A stretch of DNA of 64,000 bases from CAHJXF01 sp038254545 (lineage in GTDB: Bacteria; Pseudomonadota; Gammaproteobacteria; Burkholderiales; Burkholderiaceae_D). This document shows, piece by piece, positions 1-8,781 of this stretch. Under the pieces are notes generated by a model. That model had not been told where the DNA came from. It saw only the letters and a list, made by a program, of their open reading frames with translations, and did no database searches. The stretch covers positions 15,432 through 79,431 of the forward strand of contig JBBSGB010000016.1 of the NCBI GenBank assembly GCA_038254545.1, read 5' to 3'. A program made the translations under genes and the position numbers. The first letter of the stretch is position 1, and every line of letters begins with the position of its first letter.

Positions 1-539
1 AGATAGCCTTGCTCGGCGCGGGCGTCGAGATCCTTGCGGCCCTCGCGCCTGGGCGTGACTTCGAGATTGCCGCGTCCCGGTGCGAGCGCTGCGAGTACAG
101 GATCGATGCGTTCGACCGCCGCATCGACGCCGCCGATCATCATGCAGTAGCCGCGCTCGCGGCCCCACACGCCGCCCGAGGTGCCGACGTCGATGTAGTG
201 GATGCCGTCGGCTTTCAGTTCCGCGCCGCGCCGGATGTCGTCCTTGTAGAAGCTGTTGCCGCCATCGATCACGATGTCGTCGGCGGAAAGCAGAGGTCGC
301 AGTGCAGCGACGCTGTCCTCGGTGATCTTGCCGGCAGGCAGCATCAGCCAGATCGCGCGTGGCCGCTCCAGCCTGGCGACGAGCTCTTCGAGATTCGCAG
401 CGCCGGACATGCCCAGGGCTGCGAGCTTTTCCACTGCGCCCGCATCGCGGTCGTAGACCACGCAGCGATGACCCTTCTCGGTCAGGCGCCGCGCGATGTT
501 GCCGCCCATGCGCCCGAGTCCCACCACGCCCAATTGCAT
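1..539 (-). CDS. gnd: 6-phosphogluconate dehydrogenase, decarboxylating (3' end cut by window edge)
   Basis: Oxidises 6-phosphogluconate to ribulose 5-phosphate and CO2 in the cytoplasmic pentose phosphate pathway. About 179 codons are visible. The ATG at 539 opens MQLGVVGLGRMGGN, the GxGxxG dinucleotide-binding motif. Further on are DGGNS (about residue 94) and GTSGG (about residue 119), both substrate-binding signatures of this family. The frame stays open to base 1, so the C-terminal helical domain lies outside the window. The gene starts 40 bp after the GH15 stop on the same strand, so the two are probably cotranscribed. The short YqeC-type (about 300-330 aa) class is likely from the compact N-terminus, but total length cannot be checked here. 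Confidence 0.93.
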   Translation of the reverse strand, partial: MQLGVVGLGRMGGNIARRLTEKGHRCVVYDRDAGAVEKLAALGMSGAANLEELVARLERPRAIWLMLPAGKITEDSVAALRPLLSADDIVIDGGNSFYKDDIRRGAELKADGIHYIDVGTSGGVWGRERGYCMMIGGVDAAVERIDPVLAALAPGRGNLEVTPRREGRKDLDARAEQGY

Positions 540-579
540 CGCTATCGCTCCTTGCGGGGTTACGTATTCGTTGTGAAGA

Positions 580-2430
580 CTAGAACACCATGTCGGCCTG
601 CTCGACCGACGTGCCCATCGCATCGGCCTTGGCATCGGCCGCCATGCACGCGGTACGTGCGAGCCCGAGCGCCGAATTGATCAGCGACACGTGCGAGAAC
701 GCCTGCGGAAAATTACCGAGCTGGCGTTTGGCGATCGGGTCGTATTCCTCGGCGAGGAGACCCACATCGTTGGCGATCGCGCACAGGCGCTCGAACAAGG
801 CGCGCGCTTCGTCGATGCGTCCCTGCAGGCGCAGGTTGTCCACCAGCCAGAAACTGCACGCGAGGAACACGCCTTCACCGGGCGGCAGGCCGTCGCTGGC
901 TTCCTTCGTGCTGTAGCGAAGCACGAAGCCATCGACCACCAGTTCGCGCTCGATCGCATGCACGGTGCCGACGACGCGCGGATCGTCGGGCGGAAGGAAC
1001 CCGGTGAGCGGTATCAGCAGCAGGCTCGCGTCGAGCGCCTGCGATCCATAGCTCTGCACGAAGGCGTTGCGTCCAGCGTCGAAACCCTTCTCGCAGATCT
1101 CGTCGTGGATAACCTGGCAGAGTGCCCGCCAATGTATCACCGGGCCTTCGAGCCCGAACTTCTCGGCCGACTTCACCGCACGATCGAACGCGGTCCACAC
1201 CATCACCTTCGAGAACGTGAAGTGCTGCGGCCCATCGCGCGGTTCCCAGATGCCGGAGTCGGGCAATCGCCAGATGGTCTCGAGGTGTTCGAGCATCTTC
1301 AACTGGAACGACCAGACTTCGTCCCCGTCCCCCAGGCCGCCCAGGCGCGCGTAATGAAGTGCCGCCATCAACTGCCCGTAGACGTCGAGCTGCAACTGAT
1401 TGGACGCCGCGTTGCCGATGCGGACCGGCCTGGAGTTTTCATAGCCCGGCAGCCACTCGATCTCCCACTCTTCGAGGCGCCGCTCGCCAGCGAGTCCGTA
1501 CATGATCCGCAACTTCGAGGCGTCGCCCGCGACCGCGCGTTCGAGCCACATGCGCCAGGCCTGCGCTTCCTCGTAGTAACCGGCATTCATCAACGCGAAC
1601 AATGTCAGCGTCGCATCGCGCAGCCAGCAATAGCGATAGTCCCAATTGCGCACGCCGCCGATCGCTTCGGGCAGCGACGTGGTGGGCGCAGCGACGATGC
1701 CGCCGGTGGGGCCGAAGGTCAGCGCTTTCAGGACCATCAGCGAACGCCGGACCGCCTTCGTGTAGGGGCCCGCATCGACGACGCGCTCGTTCCACTTCGC
1801 CCAGATCTTCACGCTGTTCGCAAGCGCGATTTCGGCATCGATTGCCGCGGGCACGGGAAGATGCGATGCGCTGTGGCTCAGCACGAAGGCAACGCGCCCG
1901 CCTTCTTCGACATCGAAGCGCGCGATCGTCTGCATGCCTTCGCCTTTCAACTCGACATCGGCGCGCAAAGTGACCATGTCAGGGCCGGCGATCGCGCGGA
2001 TGCCATTTTCTTCAGGCAGGCGCGTCACCCAGGGCGTGGTCGATCCGTAGTTGAAGCGCACCGCCAGTTCGCCGCGCATCGCGACGCGGCCTGCCCGGCC
2101 TTCGACGATGCGGATCACGTACACGATGCCATCGATGCGTGGCGGCATGAAGTCGATCAGCGCGACGCTGCCGGTCGCGGTTTCGAAGAACGTCTCGAGG
2201 ATCAGCGTGTCGTCGCGATAACGGCGCGAGACCTTGACCGGCGCGTCGACCTCCGCGCGCTCCGGTGCAATGCGCCAGCGGCCATGATCGGCGGTGCCCA
2301 GCAGCGCCGCGAAGCACGCGTTCGAATCGAAGCGCGGCAGGCACAGCCAGTCGATGCCCCCGTCACGCGCAACTAGCGCGGCGGTCTGGCAATCGCCGAT
2401 CAGTGCGTAGTCTTCGATGGGGAGCGACAT
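580..2430 (-). CDS. Glycoside hydrolase family 15 protein (glucoamylase/trehalase-like)
   Basis: A 616-residue cytoplasmic protein with no signal peptide, the usual size for bacterial GH15 proteins. It opens with the N-terminal beta-sandwich signature PIEDYALIGDCQTAALV. The (alpha/alpha)6 domain has RNWDYRYCWLRDA near residue 262, an acidic EEWE stretch near 320 matching the general-acid region, and AEEYDP near 560 matching the catalytic-base region. Members hydrolyse alpha-glucosidic bonds; some are trehalases, and substrate cannot be read from sequence. Pairing with gnd is a common bacterial arrangement and suggests feeding of stored glucan or trehalose into the pentose phosphate pathway (inference). 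Confidence 0.92.
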   Translation of the reverse strand: MSLPIEDYALIGDCQTAALVARDGGIDWLCLPRFDSNACFAALLGTADHGRWRIAPERAEVDAPVKVSRRYRDDTLILETFFETATGSVALIDFMPPRIDGIVYVIRIVEGRAGRVAMRGELAVRFNYGSTTPWVTRLPEENGIRAIAGPDMVTLRADVELKGEGMQTIARFDVEEGGRVAFVLSHSASHLPVPAAIDAEIALANSVKIWAKWNERVVDAGPYTKAVRRSLMVLKALTFGPTGGIVAAPTTSLPEAIGGVRNWDYRYCWLRDATLTLFALMNAGYYEEAQAWRMWLERAVAGDASKLRIMYGLAGERRLEEWEIEWLPGYENSRPVRIGNAASNQLQLDVYGQLMAALHYARLGGLGDGDEVWSFQLKMLEHLETIWRLPDSGIWEPRDGPQHFTFSKVMVWTAFDRAVKSAEKFGLEGPVIHWRALCQVIHDEICEKGFDAGRNAFVQSYGSQALDASLLLIPLTGFLPPDDPRVVGTVHAIERELVVDGFVLRYSTKEASDGLPPGEGVFLACSFWLVDNLRLQGRIDEARALFERLCAIANDVGLLAEEYDPIAKRQLGNFPQAFSHVSLINSALGLARTACMAADAKADAMGTSVEQADMVF

Positions 2431-2509
2431 GCCTTGTTCTTCGTTCGCAGGTGCGATGCGTTCTATGAGACGACGAACTCACACAGACTCGCCGCGCGAC
2501 CGCAAGTTC

Positions 2510-3445
2510 TCAGCGTTCCACCCATGCCTCGTTCAATACCTTCGCCAAGCGCACGCCGGCCTTCCTGAGTTGAGCGGCCGCGATCTCCGCCGCCGGCCGA
2601 TAGTAGGGCTCGTCGAGTGCCTCCACCACGGTGATCGGCCGTCCGCACATGAAGCCGGTGGGCAGCGCGGGATAGACGAAGTCGCGTGCGACGATGTAGC
2701 TCTCCATCGTCCACAGGTTGATGTTGCCGACCTCCCAATCCTTCCTCGTCGCCTCGCTCGGCAAGTCGGCAAGAAAGCTGTCGTAGCCGCCGCGCTCGTC
2801 GAACATGCGATAGGGAATCAATCGATCCCATGCCGCATGCAGGTTGTACGGATACTGCGTGCGTCCCTCGACCGGATCGTCCATGCGCTTGCCGAAGAAG
2901 GTGATCTTCACATCGTTGCCGCCCTTGTCCTCGTCGTCGGACGCATGCAGCGGTTGATGCAGGTCGCCGACCAGATGCACGATCCACTTCAACGCTTCGT
3001 TGCGCGCGCGCTTGTCCGCGGACTTGTCCTTCAGGATCGCGAGCTGCTTGTCGAACCACGCGGTCGCGCATTGCCCGTCGCGGCAATATTTTGCACGGTC
3101 TTTATCGGGATCAACGCGGCTACAGATCGGAATGTCGTCGAAGTGATAGGGATAGGTCGCCCGGTATTCGGGCAGCGAACGAACTTCGTCGGGCCAGCTC
3201 GCGACCTGGCTTAGCGTCGCGCGGCCCGAAGGCTTGCCGTCGGCGCCCAGATCGTCGCGCAAGAGTTCGGCAACCGCGAGCGCGGCCGCCGGCGAAAGCA
3301 GGCGCGTCGCGATGTCGCCGACCATCGCATGGGCCTTCTGGCTCCATGCGAATGCGCACGAAGTCCATGCGGTAAACGTGACGATCGCGGCGATCGTGAC
3401 CAAGGATTTGTGTCGAGCGCGGCGCGAAAGTGGAAGGACGTGCAT
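2510..3445 (-). CDS. S1/P1-type zinc nuclease, secreted
   Basis: A periplasmic or secreted nuclease degrading single-stranded nucleic acids, depending on three zinc ions. The chosen ATG at 3445 gives 311 residues with a clear signal peptide. Cleavage after AFA exposes an N-terminal Trp (WSQKAHAMVGD), which is the first zinc ligand in this family. Other ligand regions are visible: HFDDIPI, HLVGDLHQPLHASDD and NLHAAWD. The frame remains open 35 codons further upstream, but that part does not look like signal sequence. The gene is divergent from the liv operon across about 180 bp. Confidence 0.93.
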   Translation of the reverse strand: MHVLPLSRRARHKSLVTIAAIVTFTAWTSCAFAWSQKAHAMVGDIATRLLSPAAALAVAELLRDDLGADGKPSGRATLSQVASWPDEVRSLPEYRATYPYHFDDIPICSRVDPDKDRAKYCRDGQCATAWFDKQLAILKDKSADKRARNEALKWIVHLVGDLHQPLHASDDEDKGGNDVKITFFGKRMDDPVEGRTQYPYNLHAAWDRLIPYRMFDERGGYDSFLADLPSEATRKDWEVGNINLWTMESYIVARDFVYPALPTGFMCGRPITVVEALDEPYYRPAAEIAAAQLRKAGVRLAKVLNEAWVER

Positions 3446-3542
3446 GGAGCACTTCAGGGTTTTCCCGCGCAGGTTGAGGGTGCCGCTTTGCATTATGCTC
3501 GGCGTCCTCGACCCCGTGAGCGGTGCGCGTCGAACTGCGATG

Positions 3543-3556
3543 CTTGACACGTCAAG
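3543..3556. promoter_or_regulatory. Short dyad in divergent intergenic region
   Basis: CTTGAC and GTCAAG form a perfect 6-bp dyad around a 2-bp centre, midway between the S1/P1 nuclease and livK. The left arm includes TTGACA, but no matching -10 hexamer is seen at 16-18 bp. It may be an operator for one of the flanking genes, or chance. Confidence 0.25.
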
Positions 3557-3582
3557 TTTCTCTCGCGCAGCGCATCCTCACT

Positions 3583-3601
3583 GCGGACAACCGCGGACAA
3601 C
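3583..3601. repeat. Two-copy tandem repeat just upstream of livK
   Basis: The 10-mer GCGGACAACC is followed immediately by GCGGACAAC, ending 22 bp before the livK start codon. It lies where transcription initiation or an operator would be expected. No function can be assigned. Confidence 0.45.
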
Positions 3602-3623
3602 GTAAGTGACAGGAGATATCGTG

Positions 3624-4796
3624 ATGACATCCATCCACCGAATCGTCGCGCGTGCGACTGGCGCCGCGGCAAGCGTCGCCTTGGCTGCGGGACTGATTTC
3701 GACAGCGCAGGCACAGATCAAGGTCGGCATCACGCTGTCGGCCACCGGTCCCGCCGCGTCGCTCGGCATCCCGCAGAAGAACACGGCGACCCTGCTGCCC
3801 AAGACGATCGGCGGCAAGAGTGTCGAATACATCATCCTCGACGACGCGTCCGACACCACCACCGCGGTCAAGAACACCAGGAAGCTGATCAGCGAAGACA
3901 ACGTCGACATCGTGCTCGGTTCGTCGATCACGCCCAACTCGCTGGCGATGGTCGACGTCGTGTCCGAGCTGCAGACGCCGATGATCAGCATGGCCGCGAG
4001 CGCCAAGATCGTCGAGCCGATGGACGCCAAGCGCGCGTGGGTCTTCAAGACGCCGCAGAACGACGCGCTGATGGCCAGCGCGATCGCCGACCACATGGCT
4101 GCTGCCGGCGTCAAGACGCTCGGCTACATCGGCTTCTCGGACGCCTACGGCCAGGGCTGGTTCGGCGAGATCTCGAAGTCGGCGGAGGCCAAGGGCATCA
4201 AGATCGTCGCCAACGAAAGCTATGCGCGCACCGACACCAGCGTCACCGGGCAGGTGTTGAAGCTGATGGCCGCCAACCCCGACGCGATCCTGATCGGCGC
4301 TTCAGGCACGCCCGCGGCGCTCCCGGAAAAAGCGCTGAAGGAACGCGGCTACAAGGGCAAGTACTACCAGACCCACGGCGTTGCCAACGCGGACTTCCTG
4401 CGCGTATGTGGCAAGGACTGCGACGGCACGATCTTGCCCTCGGGTCCCATCCTCGTCGCCGCGCAATTGCCCGACAGCAATCTCTCGAAGAAGCCCGCGC
4501 TCGAGTACGTGAAGGAATACGAAGGTGCGTTCGGCGCGGGCTCGGTCGCGAACTTCGGCGCGCATCTGTGGGACGCGGGGATTCTGCTGCAGAAGGCGAT
4601 TCCCGAAGCATTGAAGACCGCGCAGCCCGGCACGCCGGCATTTCGCAAGGCGCTGCGCGATGCGATCGAGACGACAACGAATCTTCCGGCCACGCACGGC
4701 GTCTTCACGATGACCAAGATGGACCATGCGGGCCTGGACACGCGCGGCCGCGTGATGGTGATGATCCAGAACGGCGCGTGGGTGCTGCAGAAGTAA
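3624..4796 (+). CDS. Branched-chain amino acid/aromatic ABC transporter substrate-binding protein
   Basis: Periplasmic ligand-binding component (peripla_BP_6, LivK-like) of the importer encoded downstream. The ATG at 3624 has AGGAG at 3611-3615, 8 bp upstream, which favours it over the in-frame GTG at 3606. It encodes 390 residues with a signal peptide ending near STAQAQ, then IKVGITLSATGPAASLGIP, the typical first strand and ligand loop. The ligand is not evident. LivK-family proteins in Burkholderiales often bind aromatic acids, and the hpa genes downstream make that plausible (inference). A close paralogue is encoded at 18719-19876. Confidence 0.92.
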   Translation: MTSIHRIVARATGAAASVALAAGLISTAQAQIKVGITLSATGPAASLGIPQKNTATLLPKTIGGKSVEYIILDDASDTTTAVKNTRKLISEDNVDIVLGSSITPNSLAMVDVVSELQTPMISMAASAKIVEPMDAKRAWVFKTPQNDALMASAIADHMAAAGVKTLGYIGFSDAYGQGWFGEISKSAEAKGIKIVANESYARTDTSVTGQVLKLMAANPDAILIGASGTPAALPEKALKERGYKGKYYQTHGVANADFLRVCGKDCDGTILPSGPILVAAQLPDSNLSKKPALEYVKEYEGAFGAGSVANFGAHLWDAGILLQKAIPEALKTAQPGTPAFRKALRDAIETTTNLPATHGVFTMTKMDHAGLDTRGRVMVMIQNGAWVLQK

Positions 4797-4853
4797 TGAT
4801 CCGGGCGCATCCAGGCGCTGCGACAGGCACCTTCAGCACAGACCGATAGCGCG

Positions 4854-5891
4854 ATGGATACGTCGATCGCGCTGATCCTGATTCAGGACGGCATCACCAA
4901 CGGCGCGATCTATGCGCTGTTGGCGATCGCGCTGGTGCTTGTGTTCGCGGTCACGCGCACCATCTTCATTCCGCAGGGCGAGTTCGTCAGCTTCGGCGCG
5001 TTGACCCTGGCCGGATTCGTCGCGGGCAAGACGCCGGGCACCGCGTTGCTGCTGGTCGGTGCGGGCGTGGTCGCGTTGCTGATGGATATCGCGGTGGCCG
5101 TACGCGCGAAGAATTTTCGTCCGCTGGCGCGATCGACCCTGGGCTATCTAGTGTTGCCGATCGCGCTCTATGCGATCGTACGCTTCGCGACCGGCCACGC
5201 GTTGCCGCTGGGCGTGCACGTGTTGTTGACGCTCGCGCTGGTCGTGCCGCTCGGGCCCATCCTCTATCGGATCGCCTATCAACCGGTGGCGGAAGCTTCG
5301 GTGCTGGTGCTCTTGATCGTGTCGGTGGGCGTGCATCTCGCGATGACCGGCCTGGGCCTCATCTTCTTCGGCGCCGAGGGATCGCGCACGCCGGCCTTCG
5401 CCGACGGGTCGATCACGCTCGGCACGCTGGTGGTGTCCGGACAGAGTCTGGTGGTGGTGGGCACCAGCGCGCTGCTGATCGTGGCGCTCTATCTTTTCTT
5501 CGGATTCACCCTGTATGGCAAGGCGCTGCGCGCGACCGCGGTCAATCGCCGTGGCGCACGGTTGATGGGCATCAGCACCGTGATGAGCGGGCGCATCACG
5601 TTCGCGGTCGCAGCCTTGATCGGCACCTTCTCGGGCATGTTGATCGCGCCGATCACGACCATCTACTACGACTCGGGTTTCCTGATCGGCTTGAAGGGCT
5701 TCGTCGCCGCCATCATCGGCGGGCTCGCCAGTTATCCGCTCGCGGCGGCGGGCGCGATCCTGGTCGGCATCCTCGAAGCCTTCTCGTCGTTCTGGGCCAG
5801 CGCCTACAAGGAAGTGATCGTCTTCACGTTGATCATCCCGGTGCTGCTGTTGCGCTCGATGACGAGCCATCACGTCGAGGAGGAAGAGTGA
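4854..5891 (+). CDS. livH: Branched-chain amino acid ABC transporter permease, LivH-like
   Basis: Inner-membrane permease of 345 residues, slightly longer than the usual 290-310. The N-terminus (QDGITNGAIYALLAIAL) and the FIPQGEFVSFGAL loop are typical LivH. An additional hydrophobic stretch with a charged loop near residues 60-100 explains the extra length. It lies 57 bp after livK, and its TGA overlaps the GTG start of the next gene (GTGA), indicating translational coupling. It ends with a charged EEEE tail. Confidence 0.93.
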   Translation: MDTSIALILIQDGITNGAIYALLAIALVLVFAVTRTIFIPQGEFVSFGALTLAGFVAGKTPGTALLLVGAGVVALLMDIAVAVRAKNFRPLARSTLGYLVLPIALYAIVRFATGHALPLGVHVLLTLALVVPLGPILYRIAYQPVAEASVLVLLIVSVGVHLAMTGLGLIFFGAEGSRTPAFADGSITLGTLVVSGQSLVVVGTSALLIVALYLFFGFTLYGKALRATAVNRRGARLMGISTVMSGRITFAVAALIGTFSGMLIAPITTIYYDSGFLIGLKGFVAAIIGGLASYPLAAAGAILVGILEAFSSFWASAYKEVIVFTLIIPVLLLRSMTSHHVEEEE

Positions 5892-7792
5892 ACGCCTCGG
5901 CCCCAGGCAACGGCCGTCCCTCGCTTGCCGCGGGCCGCATCGCGCTCGCGATCGGACTCGTGGTGCTGATCGCGCTGCCGCTCTATCCGAAGACGCCCGA
6001 GTTCTGGATCACACTGCTCAACTACATCGGCCTCGCGAGCCTCGTCGTCCTCGGGCTCGTGCTGCTCACCGGCGTGGGCGGGCTGACCTCGTTCGGGCAG
6101 GCGGCCTTCGTGGGCATCGGCGCGTACATGAGCGGCTACCTGACGACCGCGTATCACGTGTCGCCGTGGCTGACGCTGCCTGCCGGCCTGCTCGCGACCG
6201 GCGTGATCGCGTACGTGATCGGGCTGGTCACACTGCGATTGTCGGGACACTACCTGCCACTGGGCACGATCGCCTGGGGCCTCGGCCTCTACTTCCTGTT
6301 CGGCAATCAGGAGTGGCTGGGCAAGTACGACGGCCTGAACGGCTTGCCGTCGATCACGCTGTTCGGCTGGTCGCTCGAGCGCGGGCGCGATCTCTACTTC
6401 CTGATCTGGCTGTTCGTGGTCGCGAGCGTGCTCGCGGTGCAGGCGCTGCTCGACTCGCGGCCCGGCCGCGCGATCCGCGCGCTGCGCGGCGGGACGATCA
6501 TGGCCGAGTCGTTCGGCGTCAACACGACGCGCGTGAAGATCGTGATCTTCGTCTACGCGGCGCTGCTCGCATCGATGTCGGGCTGGCTCTACGCGCACCT
6601 GCAGCGCGTGGTCAATCCGACGCCGTTCGGGATCAACGCGGGCATCGAGTACCTGTTCATGGCGGTGGTGGGCGGCGCCGCGCACGTGTGGGGTGCGCTG
6701 CTCGGGGCCGGTGTCGTCACGATCGCGCGCGATCAACTGCAGAACTGGCTGCCGCGCCTCTTGGGCAGCAACGGAAACTTCGAGAGCATCGTGTTCGGCG
6801 TGCTGCTGGTGTACCTGCTGCAGCGTGCACCGCAGGGCTTGTGGCCGATCATCACCGGCTTCCTAAGGGTAGACCGCGAGGGCCGCAGCCGAGGTGGCAA
6901 CGCCAAGGTCGAGGACGACCAATTCGGCGGCGTATCGACCGTCAAGGTCTCGACGCTGGGTGTCGACGAAGCCGAAGCCTTGCCTCGTCGCGAGCGCCCC
7001 GCGGCCGGCGACGTGGTGCTCGAGGTGCGCGCGATTCGCAAGGAGTTCGGCGGCCTCGTCGCCGTCAACGACATCAGCTTCAAGGTGCGCATAGGCGAGA
7101 TCATGGGGCTGATCGGGCCGAACGGCGCGGGCAAGAGCACGACCTTCAACCTCGTCACCGGCGTGTTGCCGATCACGCGCGGCGAAGTGCTGTTTCGCGA
7201 CGAGCGCATCGACGGCATGCTCGCGCGTCACATCAGTGCCAAGGGCCTGGGGCGCACCTTCCAGCACGTGCAACTGCTGGCCGGCATGAGCGTGATCGAC
7301 AACGTCGCGCTCGGCGCGCACCTGCGCTCGTCGGTGGGTCTGGTGCGCGCGTCGCTGCGGCTCGATCGCAGGGAAGAAGCGCGCCTGCGCCACGAAGCCG
7401 CGGTGCAGTTGAAACGCGTCGGCCTCGGCCACTGCCTGTTCGAGCAGGCCGGCAATCTCGCGCTCGGCCAGCAACGCATCCTCGAGATCGCGCGCGCGCT
7501 CGCATCCGATCCCGTTCTGCTGCTGCTCGACGAACCCGCGGCCGGCCTGCGTTACAAGGAGAAGCAGGCGCTGGCCGATGTGCTGCGCCAGTTGCGCGCC
7601 GAAGGCATGAGCATCCTCCTGGTCGAGCACGACATGGAATTCGTGATGGGATTGACCGATCACCTGTTCGTGATGGACTTCGGCAGCAAGCTGGCGGAGG
7701 GATTGCCACGGGAGATCCAGAGCGATCCGGTGGTGCTCGAGGCGTATCTGGGTGGCATCGACGACGATCTGGAACTGGAGCAGCACGCATGA
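5888..7792 (+). CDS. Fused LivM permease - LivG ATPase
   Basis: A single 634-residue protein combining two importer subunits. Residues 1 to about 325 are LivM: multiple membrane helices plus GVGGLTSFGQAAFVGIGAY. A charged linker of about 45 residues follows, then LivG from about 377. Walker A GPNGAGKST is at about 410-418, the signature reads LALGQQR rather than LSGGQ, Walker B LLLLDEP is at about 544-550, and the H-loop is VEHDMEF. The start is GTG, overlapping the livH stop; the stop overlaps the livF ATG. No frameshift or internal stop separates the two halves. Such fusions are known in proteobacteria, so the arrangement is unusual rather than broken. Confidence 0.93.
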   Translation: MNASAPGNGRPSLAAGRIALAIGLVVLIALPLYPKTPEFWITLLNYIGLASLVVLGLVLLTGVGGLTSFGQAAFVGIGAYMSGYLTTAYHVSPWLTLPAGLLATGVIAYVIGLVTLRLSGHYLPLGTIAWGLGLYFLFGNQEWLGKYDGLNGLPSITLFGWSLERGRDLYFLIWLFVVASVLAVQALLDSRPGRAIRALRGGTIMAESFGVNTTRVKIVIFVYAALLASMSGWLYAHLQRVVNPTPFGINAGIEYLFMAVVGGAAHVWGALLGAGVVTIARDQLQNWLPRLLGSNGNFESIVFGVLLVYLLQRAPQGLWPIITGFLRVDREGRSRGGNAKVEDDQFGGVSTVKVSTLGVDEAEALPRRERPAAGDVVLEVRAIRKEFGGLVAVNDISFKVRIGEIMGLIGPNGAGKSTTFNLVTGVLPITRGEVLFRDERIDGMLARHISAKGLGRTFQHVQLLAGMSVIDNVALGAHLRSSVGLVRASLRLDRREEARLRHEAAVQLKRVGLGHCLFEQAGNLALGQQRILEIARALASDPVLLLLDEPAAGLRYKEKQALADVLRQLRAEGMSILLVEHDMEFVMGLTDHLFVMDFGSKLAEGLPREIQSDPVVLEAYLGGIDDDLELEQHA

Positions 7793-8601
7793 GCGTCACT
7801 CCGGAGGTGGCACGCATGAACGCGGCCGTCGAGCACTTCGCACAAGGCGCGATCCTCTCGGTGCGTGGACTTTCCGCGCGCTACGGCAAGGTCGCCGCGC
7901 TCGCGCCGACCGATCTCGACGTCGCACCCGGCAAGATCGTCACCGTGATCGGCGCCAACGGAGCAGGCAAGTCCACCTTGCTCAACGCCTTGATGGGCTC
8001 GCTGCCCACCAATGGGCATTGCGAAGGCGCGGTCAGCTACGAAGGCGATCGGATCGAGTTGCGCGGCACCGAACAGCGCGTCGCCGGCGGCATGGCACTG
8101 GTTCCCGAAAAGCGCGAGCTGTTCGCGAGCATGAGCGTGGAAGACAACCTGATGCTCGGCGCCTTTCGCCGCTATCGGCTGCGGCGCGGCGACGAGCACA
8201 AGCGCTGGGCCGACGAACTCGATCACGTCTTCACGCTCTTTCCGCGCCTGAAGGAAAGGCGTGGGCAGGAGGCTGGCACGCTATCGGGCGGCGAGCGCCA
8301 GATGCTTGCGGTCGGTCGCGCGCTGATGGGCAAGCCCAAGCTGCTGATGCTCGACGAACCCAGCCTCGGGTTGGCGCCGAAGATCGTGCGCGAGATCTTC
8401 CACATCATTGCGGCGCTGCGTACGACGGGCGTGGCGACGCTGCTGGTCGAGCAGAACGCTCGCGCGGCACTGCAGGTCGCCGACTACGGCTACGTGCTGG
8501 AGACCGGATCGGTCACGCTCAAGGGTCCGGCGAAGGAGCTCGCGAGCAATCCGCGCGTGATCGAGAGTTATCTGGGGTTGGGGGAGAAGCGGGAAGGGTG
8601 A
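7789..8601 (+). CDS. livF: Branched-chain amino acid ABC transporter ATPase, LivF-like
   Basis: Second ATPase of the importer, 270 residues. Walker A is GANGAGKST, signature LSGGERQM, Walker B LLMLDEPSLGLAP, and the LVEQNA switch is characteristic of LivF. It starts at ATG 7789 within the stop of the LivM-LivG gene (ATGA overlap). The frame is open far upstream, but that part overlaps livMG and is an antisense-type shadow. It ends the operon livK-H-MG-F; a terminator-like hairpin follows 65 bp downstream. Confidence 0.94.
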   Translation: MSVTPEVARMNAAVEHFAQGAILSVRGLSARYGKVAALAPTDLDVAPGKIVTVIGANGAGKSTLLNALMGSLPTNGHCEGAVSYEGDRIELRGTEQRVAGGMALVPEKRELFASMSVEDNLMLGAFRRYRLRRGDEHKRWADELDHVFTLFPRLKERRGQEAGTLSGGERQMLAVGRALMGKPKLLMLDEPSLGLAPKIVREIFHIIAALRTTGVATLLVEQNARAALQVADYGYVLETGSVTLKGPAKELASNPRVIESYLGLGEKREG

Positions 8602-8665
8602 AAGAGTTCGCGGATGCGTTGGAGATTTCCAAGCGCACCCTGCAGGAATAACGTGTGACACGCGG

Positions 8666-8698
8666 CATCCAACAGTGAGCGAAACCCGCTGTTGGATG
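8666..8698. terminator. Hairpin downstream of livF, terminator-like
   Basis: CATCCAACAG at 8666-8675 and CTGTTGGATG at 8689-8698 form a perfect 10-bp stem with a 13-nt loop. It lies between livF and the GNAT-hpaG gene. There is no T-run after the stem, so it is either a weak terminator, an mRNA-stabilising hairpin or an operator. Confidence 0.45.
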
Positions 8699-8781
8699 TC
8701 CGCCCAGCGACTCGACTAATGGGTCTTCACCGCGGTTTGGGCTCTTGCTGGATCCCACCCCCAATCTCTGTACGCATGTGA

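Noticed and set aside
691..2376. 561-codon open frame on the plus strand antisense to the GH15 gene
   Set aside because: The minus frame has full GH15 motifs; the plus frame has a composition typical of antisense shadows in high-GC DNA and no domain.
3544..3572. Sigma-70 promoter at TTGACA upstream of livK
   Set aside because: No -10 hexamer at the required spacing; TTGACA is part of a dyad instead.
6166..7788. Long plus-strand open frame joined to livF
   Set aside because: It overlaps livMG in another frame and is Arg/Ala-rich without motifs; LivF homology begins only at 7789.
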